Source: Enterobacter cloacae subsp. cloacae ATCC 13047
GTDB taxonomy: Bacteria; Pseudomonadota; Gammaproteobacteria; Enterobacterales; Enterobacteriaceae
Length of the DNA stretch: 64,000 nt
Direction of reading: 5' to 3'
Assembly (NCBI RefSeq): GCF_000025565.1
Contig: NC_014121.1
Span: 4,364,216-4,428,215, forward strand
The position numbers and the translations under genes are program-made. The notes under the pieces are model-generated. The model was not told where the DNA came from. It saw only the letters and a program-made list of their open reading frames with translations, and did not search any database. Positions 27,257-38,114 of the stretch are shown piece by piece (positions within the stretch are counted from its first letter, which is position 1; each line of letters opens with the position of its first letter).

Positions 27257-27958
27257 ATGAACAACATTGCGCATAACCTGGCACAGGTCCGGGACAAAAT
27301 CTCAGCCGCAGCAACACGTTGCGGCCGTGCTTCAGAAGAAATTACGTTACTTGCAGTGAGCAAAACCAAGCCTGCGAGCGCCATCGCAGAAGCGATTGAT
27401 GCAGGCCAGCGTGCATTTGGTGAAAACTACGTGCAGGAAGGCGTGGATAAAATTCGCTACTTCCAGGAGCAGGGGAATACCGGCCTGCAATGGCACTTTA
27501 TTGGCCCACTGCAGTCGAATAAAAGCCGTCTGGTGGCAGAGCACTTTGACTGGTGCCATACCATCGACCGTCTGCGCATTGCCACACGTCTGAACGATCA
27601 GCGCCCGGCGGAGATGCCCGCGCTTAACGTGCTGATTCAAATCAACATCAGTGATGAAAACAGCAAGTCCGGCATTGCGCTGAGCGAGCTGGATGCGCTG
27701 GCGGCTGAAGTGGCCGCGCTGCCGCGCTTAACCCTGCGCGGTTTGATGGCAATCCCGGCGCCTGAGTCAAGTTATGAAAGGCAGTTTGCCGTGGCACAGC
27801 AAATGGCTGTAGCATTTGAGGCGCTTAAAGCGCGCTATGAAAAGATAGACACGCTTTCTCTGGGCATGTCGGATGATATGGAAGCCGCCATCGCGGCAGG
27901 CAGCACTATGGTGCGCATCGGCACGGCAATATTCGGTGCGCGCGACTACACCCAATAA
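27257..27958 (+). CDS. yggS: PLP homeostasis protein YggS
   Basis: A 233-residue alanine-racemase-like TIM-barrel protein that binds PLP but has no known enzyme activity. The PLP lysine is in LLAVSKTKP; IGPLQSNKS and SLGMSDDMEAAI are conserved. Loss of the E. coli homologue disturbs vitamin B6 and amino-acid metabolism. It starts an operon running to hemW. Confidence 0.96.
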   Translation: MNNIAHNLAQVRDKISAAATRCGRASEEITLLAVSKTKPASAIAEAIDAGQRAFGENYVQEGVDKIRYFQEQGNTGLQWHFIGPLQSNKSRLVAEHFDWCHTIDRLRIATRLNDQRPAEMPALNVLIQINISDENSKSGIALSELDALAAEVAALPRLTLRGLMAIPAPESSYERQFAVAQQMAVAFEALKARYEKIDTLSLGMSDDMEAAIAAGSTMVRIGTAIFGARDYTQ

Positions 27959-27979
27959 TAAGGAAACCTGAGGAACGCC

Positions 27980-28546
27980 ATGAAGACGTTGACTTTCCTG
28001 CTCTCAACGGTCATTGAGCTGTATACGATGGCGCTTTTGCTGCGCGTCTGGATGCAGTGGGCCCGCTGTGATTTTTATAACCCGTTCTCGCAGTTTGTCG
28101 TGAAAATCACCCAACCTGTTGTGGGGCCGCTGCGCCGTATTATTCCGGCGATGGGCCCCATTGACAGCGCATCGCTGCTGGTAGCGTTTATTCTGAGCGT
28201 TATCAAAGCGATTGTGCTGTTTATGGTCATCACCTTCCAGCCGATCATCTGGATTGCTGCCGTCCTGATCCTGATTAAAACCATCGGTCTGCTGATCTTC
28301 TGGGTGCTGCTGGTCATGGCCATCATGAGTTGGGTCAGCCAGGGCCGTAGCCCGGTGGAATATGCATTGATTCAGCTGGCCGAACCGCTGCTGCGCCCTA
28401 TCCGCAACCTGCTCCCGTCAATGGGCGGCATCGACTTTTCCCCGATGATCCTGGTTCTGCTGCTGTATGTCGTTAATATGGGCATTGCCGAGCTGTTACA
28501 GTCCACGGGCGATATGCTGCTGCCGGGGCTGTGGATGGCGCTATGA
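27980..28546 (+). CDS. yggT: YggT family inner-membrane protein
   Basis: A 188-residue integral membrane protein with two YggT domains, each a pair of helices with the motif (R/P)xxRxxxP, seen here as [10 protein letters not shown] and [11 protein letters not shown]. It is linked to osmotic tolerance in some bacteria. Its stop overlaps the yggU start (ATGA). Confidence 0.95.
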   Translation: MKTLTFLLSTVIELYTMALLLRVWMQWARCDFYNPFSQFVVKITQPVVGPLRRIIPAMGPIDSASLLVAFILSVIKAIVLFMVITFQPIIWIAAVLILIKTIGLLIFWVLLVMAIMSWVSQGRSPVEYALIQLAEPLLRPIRNLLPSMGGIDFSPMILVLLLYVVNMGIAELLQSTGDMLLPGLWMAL

Positions 28547-28830
28547 GTGCAGTAAGTACCTGCGCTGATGGGCTGGTTTTACGGCTGTATATTCAGCCGA
28601 AAGCCAGCCGTGACAATATTGTTGGACTGCATGGCGACGAGTTAAAAGTCGCCATAACCGCCCCACCGGTAGATGGCCAGGCAAATGCGCATCTGACCAA
28701 ATATCTGGCAAAACAGTTTCGCGTTGCTAAAAGCCAGGTCATCATAGAAAAGGGTGAACTTGGGCGGCATAAACAGGTAAAAATCCTTAATCCGCAATCC
28801 ATCCCGACGGAAGTCGCGGCTCTGATTTAA
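28543..28830 (+). CDS. yggU: YggU family protein (DUF167)
   Basis: A 95-residue DUF167/UPF0235 protein matching E. coli YggU, with [17 protein letters not shown] and [11 protein letters not shown]. The start at 28543 (ATGAGTGCAG) overlaps yggT by four bases. The function is unknown. Confidence 0.95.
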   Translation: MSAVSTCADGLVLRLYIQPKASRDNIVGLHGDELKVAITAPPVDGQANAHLTKYLAKQFRVAKSQVIIEKGELGRHKQVKILNPQSIPTEVAALI

Positions 28831-28842
28831 CAGGATAAAACG

Positions 28843-29436
28843 ATGCAGAAAGTTGTTCTCGCTACCGGCAACGCCGGTAAAGTGCGCGAGCTGGCCTCGC
28901 TATTAAATGATTTTGGGCTGGACGTGGTGGCGCAGACCGAGCTGGGCGTGGAGTCCGCCGAAGAGACCGGCCTGACGTTTATCGAAAACGCGATCCTGAA
29001 AGCACGCCATGCCGCACAGGTCACCGGCCTGCCCGCGATTGCCGATGATTCCGGTCTGGCGGTTGATTTTCTGGGCGGTGCTCCGGGCATTTACTCTGCC
29101 CGCTATTCAGGCGTGGACGCCACCGACCAGCAGAATCTGGAAAAGCTGCTTGTCGCCCTGAAGGATGTGCCTGACGAACAGCGTACCGCGCAGTTCCACT
29201 GCGTGCTGGTCTATATGCGTCACGCTGAAGACCCCACGCCTGTCGTCTGCCACGGCAGCTGGCCGGGGGTGATTACCCGTGAAGCAGCCGGTAACGGCGG
29301 CTTTGGCTACGATCCGATTTTCTTTGTCCCGACTGAGGGCAAAACCGCTGCGGAACTGACCCGCGAAGAAAAAAGCGCGATTTCCCACCGAGGACGCGCC
29401 CTGAAACTGTTACTGGAAGCCCTGCGTAATGGCTAA
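28843..29436 (+). CDS. rdgB: XTP/dITP pyrophosphatase RdgB
   Basis: House-cleaning pyrophosphatase that removes deaminated purine nucleotides (dITP, XTP). The 197 residues are the E. coli length. The signature [11 protein letters not shown] is at the N-terminus, ADDSGL carries the catalytic Asp, and GFGYDPIF and SHRGRALK are conserved. The end overlaps hemW by 8 bases. Confidence 0.97.
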   Translation: MQKVVLATGNAGKVRELASLLNDFGLDVVAQTELGVESAEETGLTFIENAILKARHAAQVTGLPAIADDSGLAVDFLGGAPGIYSARYSGVDATDQQNLEKLLVALKDVPDEQRTAQFHCVLVYMRHAEDPTPVVCHGSWPGVITREAAGNGGFGYDPIFFVPTEGKTAAELTREEKSAISHRGRALKLLLEALRNG

Positions 29437-30577
29437 TTTGCCGCCTCTGAGTCTTTATATTCATATCCCCTGGTGCGTGCAGAAATGTCCGTACTGCGAT
29501 TTCAACTCGCATGCGCTGAAAGGTGAAGTGCCGCACGATGATTACGTTGCGCATCTGCTGGCCGACCTGGATGCCGATGTACCTTACGCACAGGGACGTG
29601 AAGTGAAGACCATTTTTATTGGTGGCGGTACGCCGAGCCTGCTGTCAGGCCCGGCGATGCAGTCACTGCTGGACGGCGTGCGTGCGCGCCTGAATCTGGC
29701 AGCGGATGCTGAAATTACGATGGAAGCCAACCCCGGTACCGTTGAGGCCGACCGTTTTGTCGAGTATCAGCGGGCGGGCGTGAACCGGATTTCCATCGGC
29801 GTGCAGAGCTTTAGCGAGCCGAAGTTAAAACGACTGGGGCGTATTCACGGCCCGGAAGAGGCGAAGCGGGCGGCAAAGCTGGCTACTGAGCTGGGTCTGC
29901 GCAGTTTTAACCTCGACCTGATGCACGGCCTGCCGGATCAGTCGCTGGAAGAGGCGCTGGACGATTTGCGTCAGGCGATTGCCCTGAACCCGCCGCATCT
30001 TTCGTGGTATCAGCTGACTATCGAGCCCAATACGCTGTTTGGCTCTCGTCCGCCGGTGCTGCCGGATGACGATGCGCTGTGGGATATCTTCGAGCAGGGC
30101 CATCAACTGTTGACCGCCGCAGGCTATCAGCAGTACGAAACGTCGGCCTATGCGAAGCCGGGCTACCAGTGCCAGCACAACCTGAACTACTGGCGCTTTG
30201 GCGACTATCTGGGCATTGGCTGCGGCGCGCACGGTAAAGTGACGTTCCCTGACGGGCGTATCCTGCGTACCGCAAAAACGCGCCATCCGCGCGGGTATAT
30301 GGAAGGTCGTTATCTCGAACGTCAGCACGATGTCGAGGCGGTGGATAAGCCGTTTGAGTTCTTTATGAACCGCTTCCGCCTGCTGGAAGCCGCGCCGCGT
30401 AAAGAGTTTGCCCTTTATACCGGGTTGCCGGAAACCGTGATTCGCCCACAAATTGACGAGGCGCTGGCACAGGGGTATCTCACGGAATGTGAGGAATACT
30501 GGCAGATCACCGAGCACGGCAAACTGTTCTTAAACTCCCTTCTTGAGCTGTTCCTCGCCGAAGAATCTGAAGGCTGA
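29429..30577 (+). CDS. hemW: Radical SAM heme chaperone HemW
   Basis: A 382-residue radical-SAM protein related to coproporphyrinogen oxidase HemN. Members bind heme and deliver it to respiratory enzymes. The 4Fe-4S cysteines are in [10 protein letters not shown] and the SAM motif is GGGTPSLL. The start [15 protein letters not shown] overlaps rdgB. In E. coli K-12 yggM and ansB follow; here yggN does. Confidence 0.95.
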   Translation: MANLPPLSLYIHIPWCVQKCPYCDFNSHALKGEVPHDDYVAHLLADLDADVPYAQGREVKTIFIGGGTPSLLSGPAMQSLLDGVRARLNLAADAEITMEANPGTVEADRFVEYQRAGVNRISIGVQSFSEPKLKRLGRIHGPEEAKRAAKLATELGLRSFNLDLMHGLPDQSLEEALDDLRQAIALNPPHLSWYQLTIEPNTLFGSRPPVLPDDDALWDIFEQGHQLLTAAGYQQYETSAYAKPGYQCQHNLNYWRFGDYLGIGCGAHGKVTFPDGRILRTAKTRHPRGYMEGRYLERQHDVEAVDKPFEFFMNRFRLLEAAPRKEFALYTGLPETVIRPQIDEALAQGYLTECEEYWQITEHGKLFLNSLLELFLAEESEG

Positions 30578-30708
30578 TTCAGGATTTTGCATCCCGTTCT
30601 GCCAGCTAAGGGAAAGGCTGGCATGTCATTCGATTCTGGAATAACGAACTCTGGAACAACGAAGAGGCGGTATTAGAACAAATACGGGAAACCCTGCAAA
30701 TGCTACTA

Positions 30709-30790
30709 CCCTCACCCCGGCCCTCTCCCTGAAAGGGAGAGGGAGCAAACCATTCCCTCGCCCCCTTGGGGAGAGGGTTAGGGTGAGGGG
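30709..30790. repeat. REP-like palindromic repeat pair
   Basis: Two hairpins in opposite orientation: CCCTCACCCCGGCCCTCTCCC with GGGAGAGGG, then CCCCCTTGGGGAGAGGGTTAGGGTGAGGGG. They lie between convergent hemW and yggN. It is the same family as the other G-rich repeats in this window. Confidence 0.8.
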
Positions 30791-30799
30791 TGAAGTTAA

Positions 30800-31516
30800 T
30801 TACTTCAACGTCCCCACCAGCGCCTTCCTGCTGTCTTCCAGCGACACCACGCGTTTACACACGTCTTTACCGAACTGCTGGAAATCGGCTTCCTGATTCT
30901 TCCACTCGTTCTGAATCGAGGTCTGCAGCCCCCCCAGGCTACCCAGCACGCCCTGCAGCGGGTTACCGCCGCCTTTCAGTACCGCTTTGGCGCCCATCTC
31001 GTTAATACTGTCCTGCAGGATGCCGCCCATGGCCTGATTCACCAGCTGCTGGCCGTCAGCACGCACCTGATCAATCGCTTTGTAGTGGAACATCAGGCCG
31101 TCGGTACGATGCTCGATAATCCGGTTCATCTGCTCTTTCAGCTGTTTGTCGAGCTTCGTCAGGCGGGTGCGCATGTTGCTGCTCTCACCCACCTCTTTGG
31201 TAATGATCTTATCCAGCGCAACGCGGCCTTTCTCAACGCGGGTCAGGGCGCCTTCGTCAATCCACGGCAGCGCAGTACGCAAATCGGCCTGGTAGTCTCT
31301 GGCCTGCTCACGCTGCGCGGCGGTCAGGTTGTACTGTTTGCCATTGAACGTGACATCACCCTGCGGCGTGATGACCAGATTGCCGTTCTCACCTTTAACC
31401 TGAACGGTTTGCGGACTTAACACCACGTCATCACGCGGGGTGACGCTACATTTATACTCCGCATGGGCGGTGAATCCGGTTGCCATTAAGGCAACAGCCA
31501 GCAACGTTTTGCGCAT
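30800..31516 (-). CDS. yggN: YggN, DUF2884 periplasmic protein
   Basis: A 238-residue protein matching E. coli YggN (DUF2884). The start MRKTLLAVALMATGFTAHA gives a signal peptide cleaved after HAE-like position, so it is probably periplasmic. A helix-rich middle segment follows (residues 90-160). The function is unknown. It is transcribed after yggL but separated from it by a terminator at 31536. Confidence 0.92.
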   Translation of the reverse strand: MRKTLLAVALMATGFTAHAEYKCSVTPRDDVVLSPQTVQVKGENGNLVITPQGDVTFNGKQYNLTAAQREQARDYQADLRTALPWIDEGALTRVEKGRVALDKIITKEVGESSNMRTRLTKLDKQLKEQMNRIIEHRTDGLMFHYKAIDQVRADGQQLVNQAMGGILQDSINEMGAKAVLKGGGNPLQGVLGSLGGLQTSIQNEWKNQEADFQQFGKDVCKRVVSLEDSRKALVGTLK

Positions 31517-31535
31517 CTTTAACACTCCCTCAGAC

Positions 31536-31563
31536 AAAATGGGCCAGCTAATGCTGGCCCCTG
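31536..31563 (-). terminator. yggL terminator
   Basis: Minus-strand stem GGGGCCAGC / GCTGGCCC with loop ATTA is followed by ATTTTG. It ends the trmB-yggL transcript. Confidence 0.75.
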
Positions 31564-31572
31564 ACTTCTTTA

Positions 31573-31899
31573 TTAGTCCCACCAAACGTCGAAAAGTTCG
31601 CTGACGCGGACATCTTCCAGTTTGTGGTCTTCAAGCCATTTACGTACCAGCGCCTGATGTTCTTCGGTGCATTTACCCACTTCCTGGGTGCAGATAAGAC
31701 CTTCCCACGCCAGATAGCCGCTACCGTCGAAGGCCAGCTTGTTTGGCTCGATCACCTCGTTGATGAACGCATCAACGTCCTGATCGATCTGCTCAACGCT
31801 GGTGCCTTCCGGGAAACGCCAGGCAACGGAGAAGCCCACTTCCTGGAATTCTTCGATGTGCATCTTTTTACGCAGACGACGGCTACGATTCTTTGCCAT
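31573..31899 (-). CDS. yggL: YggL, DUF469 ribosome-associated protein
   Basis: A 108-residue DUF469 protein matching E. coli YggL, starting [18 protein letters not shown], with a basic N-terminus. Homologues associate with the 50S ribosomal subunit. Its start overlaps the trmB stop by one base (TAATG on the minus strand). Confidence 0.94.
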   Translation of the reverse strand: MAKNRSRRLRKKMHIEEFQEVGFSVAWRFPEGTSVEQIDQDVDAFINEVIEPNKLAFDGSGYLAWEGLICTQEVGKCTEEHQALVRKWLEDHKLEDVRVSELFDVWWD

Positions 31900-32618
31900 T
31901 ATTTCACCCTCTCGAACATTAAGTCCCATACGCCGTGACCAAGACGATGGCCACGCTGTTCAAATTTCGTTACCGGACGCGATTCCGGACGCGGTACATA
32001 GTCGTTGCTCTCTGACTGGTTTTTATACCCGTCCAGAGACGACATCACTTCCAGCATATGTTCCGCATACGGTTCCCAGTCGGTCGCCATATGGAAGACA
32101 CCGCCCAGTTTCAGCTTACTTTTTACCAGCTCAGCAAACGGCGCCTGAACGATACGGCGCTTATTATGACGTGCTTTGTGCCACGGGTCAGGGAAAAAGA
32201 GCTGAACCATGTTCAAAGAATTGTCAGGAATCATTTTGTGCAGCACTTCCACCGCGTCGTGACACATCACGCGCAGGTTCTCTACCCCCTCTTCGTGGGC
32301 GGTGGCCAGACACGCGCCAACGCCTGGAGAATGCACTTCTATGCCGAGGAAGTTCTGGTCCGGGCGGGCTTTCGCCATGGTCACCAGCGAGGTGCCCATA
32401 CCAAAGCCGATCTCCAGGGTCACTGGCGCATCGCGACCGAACAGGTCGGCAAAGTCGAGCGGCTGCTCGCTGAACTCAACGCCCATCACCGGCCAGTAGT
32501 TGTCCAGCGCGTGTTGCTGCCCTTTTGTCAGGCGACCCTGACGGCGGACAAAGCTGCGAATACGGCGCAGCGGGCGACCGTTTTCATCAAATTCCGGTGA
32601 AATGACGTCGTTTTTCAT
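31899..32618 (-). CDS. trmB: tRNA (guanine46-N7)-methyltransferase TrmB
   Basis: SAM-dependent methyltransferase for m7G46 in tRNA. The 239 residues equal E. coli TrmB. Visible motifs are [11 protein letters not shown] (SAM binding), [14 protein letters not shown] and the conserved C-terminal [11 protein letters not shown]. The start [12 protein letters not shown] is chosen by homology. It is divergent from mutY. Confidence 0.97.
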   Translation of the reverse strand: MKNDVISPEFDENGRPLRRIRSFVRRQGRLTKGQQHALDNYWPVMGVEFSEQPLDFADLFGRDAPVTLEIGFGMGTSLVTMAKARPDQNFLGIEVHSPGVGACLATAHEEGVENLRVMCHDAVEVLHKMIPDNSLNMVQLFFPDPWHKARHNKRRIVQAPFAELVKSKLKLGGVFHMATDWEPYAEHMLEVMSSLDGYKNQSESNDYVPRPESRPVTKFEQRGHRLGHGVWDLMFERVK

Positions 32619-32762
32619 AAAAGAGTTGTCTGCTTGTGAGAATGTTCGGGAAACGGGCATTATCCAAAGTTAAGGCTTCTATGCAAGCATGGGAAAGATC
32701 CGGTTTACAGCAGATTGACGCTGTGCTGCAATCGGCGTCCCTGATTATACGAATCGATGACC

Positions 32763-33815
32763 ATGCAAGCCTCTCAATTTTCAGCCCAGGTGCTGGACTG
32801 GTACGACAAATACGGGCGTAAAACCCTGCCCTGGCAAATTGAAAAAACGCCTTACAAAGTATGGCTCTCCGAAGTAATGTTGCAACAAACGCAGGTTGCC
32901 ACGGTGATCCCTTACTTTGAGCGTTTTATGGCGCGCTTTCCCACGGTAACCGATCTGGCCAACGCGCCGTTAGATGAGGTGCTGCACCTGTGGACAGGGC
33001 TTGGCTATTACGCCCGCGCGCGCAATCTGCACAAAGCCGCACAGCAGGTCGCGACGCGCCACAACGGTAAATTCCCGGAAACCTTCGACGAGGTGGCGGA
33101 TTTACCCGGTGTCGGACGATCCACCGCGGGTGCCATCCTCTCACTGTCCCTCGGCAAGCATTTCCCGATCCTTGACGGTAACGTGAAGCGCGTGCTGGCA
33201 CGTTGCTATGCGGTTGACGGCTGGCCGGGGAAAAAAGAGGTCGAAAAGCGGCTGTGGGAGATCAGCGAAGCGGTAACCCCGGCAAAGGGCGTGGAGCGGT
33301 TTAACCAGGCGATGATGGATCTCGGTGCGATGGTCTGCACGCGCTCGAAACCAAAATGCGAGCTCTGCCCGCTCAATAACCTGTGCGTGGCGTACGCAAA
33401 TCATTCCTGGGCGCAGTATCCCGGTAAAAAGCCGAAGCAGACGCTGCCGGAGCGCACCGGTTACATGCTGTTGATGCAGCACGGGGACGAGGTCTTTCTG
33501 GCGCAGCGCCCGCCGAGCGGCCTCTGGGGTGGTCTATACTGCTTCCCACAGTTTGAAGATGAAGCCACGCTGCGGGCCTGGCTTAAACAGCGCGGCATTG
33601 CTACCGATAACCTGACGCAGCAGACCGCGTTTCGCCACACTTTCAGCCATTTCCATCTGGATATTGTGCCGATGTGGCTTCCCGTGTCCTCCTTCGCCTC
33701 GTGCATGGATGAAGGCACCGCTCTCTGGTATAACTTAGCGCAACCGCCATCAGTCGGGCTGGCGGCTCCCGTGGAGCGCCTGTTACAACAATTACGTGCC
33801 GGTGCAATGGTTTAG
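32763..33815 (+). CDS. mutY: Adenine DNA glycosylase MutY
   Basis: Removes adenine mispaired with 8-oxoguanine. The 350 residues match E. coli MutY. The helix-hairpin-helix [12 protein letters not shown] with catalytic Asp downstream (LDGNVKRV), the 4Fe-4S cysteines ([17 protein letters not shown]) and the C-terminal NUDIX-like 8-oxoG domain ([13 protein letters not shown]) are all present. It starts an operon with yggX and mltC. Confidence 0.98.
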   Translation: MQASQFSAQVLDWYDKYGRKTLPWQIEKTPYKVWLSEVMLQQTQVATVIPYFERFMARFPTVTDLANAPLDEVLHLWTGLGYYARARNLHKAAQQVATRHNGKFPETFDEVADLPGVGRSTAGAILSLSLGKHFPILDGNVKRVLARCYAVDGWPGKKEVEKRLWEISEAVTPAKGVERFNQAMMDLGAMVCTRSKPKCELCPLNNLCVAYANHSWAQYPGKKPKQTLPERTGYMLLMQHGDEVFLAQRPPSGLWGGLYCFPQFEDEATLRAWLKQRGIATDNLTQQTAFRHTFSHFHLDIVPMWLPVSSFASCMDEGTALWYNLAQPPSVGLAAPVERLLQQLRAGAMV

Positions 33816-33825
33816 CATCGGCTAA

Positions 33826-35246
<1,421 letters not shown>

Positions 35247-35256
35247 AAAATAACAC

Positions 35257-35313
35257 CCCTCACCCTGCCCTCTCCCAAAGGGAGAGGGTATTCAAGTTCC
35301 CTCTCCCTTTGGG
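35257..35313. repeat. REP-like repeat pair, left part, interrupted by the IS
   Basis: A complete hairpin CCCTCTCCC-AAA-GGGAGAGGG preceded by CCCCTCACCCTG, then a 10-base spacer and the left arm CCCTCTCCC-TTT-GGG of an inverted second unit. The IS starts exactly after this GGG. The right arm resumes at 36593. Confidence 0.85.
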
Positions 35314-35325
35314 CTGAGGGATCCC

Positions 35326-35361
35326 CAGTAATATGGTCATGCCACCATGACCATATTACTG
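35326..35361. repeat. Perfect 16-bp inverted repeat across the transposase stop codon
   Basis: The arms CAGTAATATGGTCATG (35326-35341) and CATGACCATATTACTG (35346-35361) are exact reverse complements around a 4-base loop. The outer arm begins inside the left terminal repeat. The transposase TGA stop is at 35337-35339. Confidence 0.9.
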
Positions 35362-36512
35362 TACTCTTTTCCCAGCTTTTTCATCTCGTTAACTATATTC
35401 AGCCGTCTCACTTTCCCGGGCTCATGCCGGATGACTTCTTCTGCCAGACTCAGGTATGACAGAACCCGTCTGTGCCTGATGCTGCTTGCCTGATAGTGCC
35501 AGTGTAAACACTGCCTTTCTGCCCTGTAACCTGCCAGCCACATCACCAGGCTTGCCATTGCCGCGACCATATTCAGCACTTCCAGTCGCCCTTTTCCCTG
35601 ACTCCGGCTCAGCCTCAGACCGAACCAGAAGCGTGGACTTTTGTCGTCCCGGAAGTTTTGTTCTATCTGCATTCTGCGGCTGTACAGGGCCATTATCTGG
35701 TGCGGCTCCAGTCCCTCTGCATTACTGAACAGCAGCCAGGGCTCCCGCGCGCTACTGCGGTGTTCCCGCTGTGTTTTCGGCATCCCCCCTTTTCCCTGAC
35801 GCCCTGCGTCAGGGCGCTTATGCAGATAGAACCGGCCGTAACAGGGCGTTCGTGGTTTACGGGACAGGACACCGTAACCCACGCAGACCGGTTGTCCGGT
35901 AGCCTCAAGCTCACTGATTTTCATCCATTTTTTATCTCCGTCCAGCCGGAAGCTGATGCAGCCCCTGACCCTGCCGGTGAAGCTCCAGCCCAGCTGGCTG
36001 ACATGCCGGAACCAGTCTGTCCGGAAGCCTGCATCCGTAATGATGGTGACGGCTTTATCTTTCGGGATGGCATCATGCAGGCGGTCAAGGAAGCGGCACT
36101 GTACATCGCTGTTCTGCGCCAGCTCTGCGGGGACAACCTCACTCATAAGCGGCAGTGAGCGACCATTACAGACCAGGCTTGCCCGCAGAAGATACCAGTT
36201 CCTGTCATGCCAGCCTGTCCAGTCGACAGCAATCACACAGAAGGGCATCAGGGAGGTGATGGTATGTGTGAGCAGGTGCTGAATACGGGGAATATCCCGG
36301 TGAAGGGCGGTATTACCCAGGGCACGGTCAACACGTTTAATTTTATTTTTGACGTGCGCCCTGCCGGGAAGAGAGCGACCAAGGCTGGTCAGGGTCAGAT
36401 CCGCACCGTGCGTGAGGGCAACGGCCATGGAAACAAGGACATTAATCCGGAAGCTGTGAACGTCCGGTAAAGACGCGGAGAAAAATTTCTGGCAGACTGT
36501 CTGTAAAGGCAC
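35337..36512 (-). CDS. IS4-family transposase
   Basis: A 391-residue DDE transposase of the IS10 group. IAVDWTGW and TDAGF carry the first two catalytic acidic residues, and YSRRMQIEQNFRDDKS is the Y-(2)-R-(3)-E-(6)-K signature with the last catalytic Glu. It starts with GTG at 36510-36512, the only plausible start for the N-terminus. The frame is intact, so the element may be active. I do not assign an IS name. Confidence 0.93.
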   Translation of the reverse strand: MPLQTVCQKFFSASLPDVHSFRINVLVSMAVALTHGADLTLTSLGRSLPGRAHVKNKIKRVDRALGNTALHRDIPRIQHLLTHTITSLMPFCVIAVDWTGWHDRNWYLLRASLVCNGRSLPLMSEVVPAELAQNSDVQCRFLDRLHDAIPKDKAVTIITDAGFRTDWFRHVSQLGWSFTGRVRGCISFRLDGDKKWMKISELEATGQPVCVGYGVLSRKPRTPCYGRFYLHKRPDAGRQGKGGMPKTQREHRSSAREPWLLFSNAEGLEPHQIMALYSRRMQIEQNFRDDKSPRFWFGLRLSRSQGKGRLEVLNMVAAMASLVMWLAGYRAERQCLHWHYQASSIRHRRVLSYLSLAEEVIRHEPGKVRRLNIVNEMKKLGKEYSNMVMVA

Positions 36513-36592
36513 GATGAGGTCTCTTCTGATTTGTTAGCGCAACCAGTAGATCACACTTCATCGTGCTTTTCATTTTTCTGGGGAACCCTCAG

Positions 36593-36620
36593 CCCACAGG
36601 GAGAGGGTTAGGGTGAGGGG
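36593..36620. repeat. REP-like repeat, right part after the IS
   Basis: CCCACAGGGAGAGGG followed by TTAGGGTGAGGGG completes the inverted unit that begins before the IS. Its loop reads ACA here but TTT on the left side. Confidence 0.8.
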
Positions 36621-36664
36621 GCATCAGGCCGCACCTACCCCATCTCACCCCACCCATACGAAAA

Positions 36665-36680
36665 TGTTATTTGCATCACA
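36665..36680. promoter_or_regulatory. CRP site upstream of nupG
   Basis: TGTTATTTGCATCACA matches TGTGA-N6-TCACA with one change. nupG in E. coli is under CRP and CytR control. Confidence 0.6.
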
Positions 36681-36824
36681 ATCCAAACTGCAAATTAATG
36701 TGGATTGCATTTTTTTGCGGGAGGTAACAAAACATATCGTTGCCAACTGATAGAATTGCATCAAATAACAACCCTGAATGTTCCTATAACAACATATCTC
36801 CCGCTCACTTGTGAGGAAAGTAAC

Positions 36825-38081
36825 ATGAACCTTAAGCTGCAGCTTAAAATATTGTCGTTTCTGCAGTTCTGCCTGTGGGGTAGCTGGCTGACTACACTCG
36901 GCTCCTATATGTTTGTGACGCTCAAGTTCGATGGTGCGTCAATCGGTGCCGTCTACAGCTCGCTGGGTATCGCGGCGGTCTTTATGCCAACGCTGCTGGG
37001 GATCGTGGCGGATAAATGGTTGAGTGCGAAATGGCTGTACATGCTTTGCCACCTGGTGGGTGCGGGCACGCTGTTTATGGCAGCCCAGGTCACCACGCCG
37101 GGGGCGATGTTTATGGTGATCCTGCTTAACTCGCTGGCCTACATGCCAACGCTTGGGCTGATCAACACCATCTCCTACTACCGCCTGAAATCCGCCGATA
37201 TGGATATCGTGACCGACTTCCCGCCTATCCGTATCTGGGGCACCATCGGTTTTATTATGGCAATGTGGGGCGTGAGCTTCGCGGGCTTTGAACTGAGCCA
37301 TATGCAGCTCTACATCGGTGCGGCGCTCTCCGTGGTGCTGGCACTGTTTACCCTGACGCTGCCGCATATTCCGGTATCTAACCAGCAGAAAAACCAGAGC
37401 TGGAGCACCATGCTCGGCCTGGACGCTTTCGCGCTGTTTAAAAACAAACGCATGGCGATCTTCTTTATCTTCTCCATGCTGCTGGGCGCGGAACTGCAAA
37501 TCACCAACATGTTCGGCAATACCTTCCTGCACAGCTTCGATAATAACCCGCTGTTCTCAGGCAGCTTTATCGTTGAACATGCGTCGGTAATGATGTCCAT
37601 CTCGCAGATCTCTGAGACGCTGTTCATCCTGACCATTCCGTTCTTCCTGAGCCGCTACGGCATCAAGAACGTCATGCTGATCAGTATTGCCGCGTGGATG
37701 TTGCGCTTCGGCCTGTTCGCCTACGGCGACCCAAGCCCGTTCGGCACCGTGCTGCTGGTTCTGTCGATGATTGTTTACGGCTGCGCCTTCGACTTCTTCA
37801 ACATCTCCGGTTCGGTGTTTGTGGAAAAAGAGGTGAAACCTGAAATCCGCGCCAGCGCACAGGGTATGTTCCTGATGATGACCAACGGCTTCGGCTGTAT
37901 CCTGGGCGGCGTGGTGAGCGGTAAAGTGGTTGAGATGTATACCACCAACGGCATTACCGACTGGCAGCCAGTGTGGCTTATCTTCGCCGCATACTCGCTG
38001 GTGCTGTTCTTCGCGTTTATCGTGCTGTTCCAGTACAAGCATGTACGCGAACCGCACGGCGCACAGCCAGTCGCGCATTGA
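36825..38081 (+). CDS. nupG: Nucleoside:H+ symporter NupG
   Basis: Inner-membrane MFS transporter for purine and pyrimidine nucleosides. The 418 residues equal E. coli NupG, starting MNLKLQLKILSFLQFCLWGSW after a GAGGAAAG ribosome site. About 12 membrane helices are visible. The upstream region has a CRP-like site and AT-rich sequence. The IS lies 232 bases upstream, outside the likely promoter. Confidence 0.97.
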   Translation: MNLKLQLKILSFLQFCLWGSWLTTLGSYMFVTLKFDGASIGAVYSSLGIAAVFMPTLLGIVADKWLSAKWLYMLCHLVGAGTLFMAAQVTTPGAMFMVILLNSLAYMPTLGLINTISYYRLKSADMDIVTDFPPIRIWGTIGFIMAMWGVSFAGFELSHMQLYIGAALSVVLALFTLTLPHIPVSNQQKNQSWSTMLGLDAFALFKNKRMAIFFIFSMLLGAELQITNMFGNTFLHSFDNNPLFSGSFIVEHASVMMSISQISETLFILTIPFFLSRYGIKNVMLISIAAWMLRFGLFAYGDPSPFGTVLLVLSMIVYGCAFDFFNISGSVFVEKEVKPEIRASAQGMFLMMTNGFGCILGGVVSGKVVEMYTTNGITDWQPVWLIFAAYSLVLFFAFIVLFQYKHVREPHGAQPVAH

Positions 38082-38087
38082 TTATTG

Positions 38088-38114
38088 TGCCGGGTAGGCG
38101 AAGCCGCCACCCGG
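38088..38114. repeat. REP hairpin between nupG and citG
   Basis: GCCGGGT...CGCCACCCGGC forms a stem of the classical enterobacterial REP type between two convergent genes, followed by TATTTTATT. It could end transcription in both directions. Confidence 0.65.

Larger units (their letters stand above)
35314..36592 (-). mobile_element. Complete IS4-family (IS10-like) insertion sequence, 1279 bp
   Basis: The ends are imperfect inverted repeats: CTGAGGGATCCCCAG on the left and CTGAGGGTTCCCCAG on the right (reverse complement), with 19 of 22 outer bases matching. IS10 ends have the same CTGA...TCCCC layout. One transposase gene fills the element. The 9-bp flanks are CCCTTTGGG (35305-35313) and CCCACAGGG (36593-36601): same outline but not identical, so there is no clean 9-bp target duplication. 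A perfect 16-bp hairpin spans the transposase stop codon. Confidence 0.92.
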
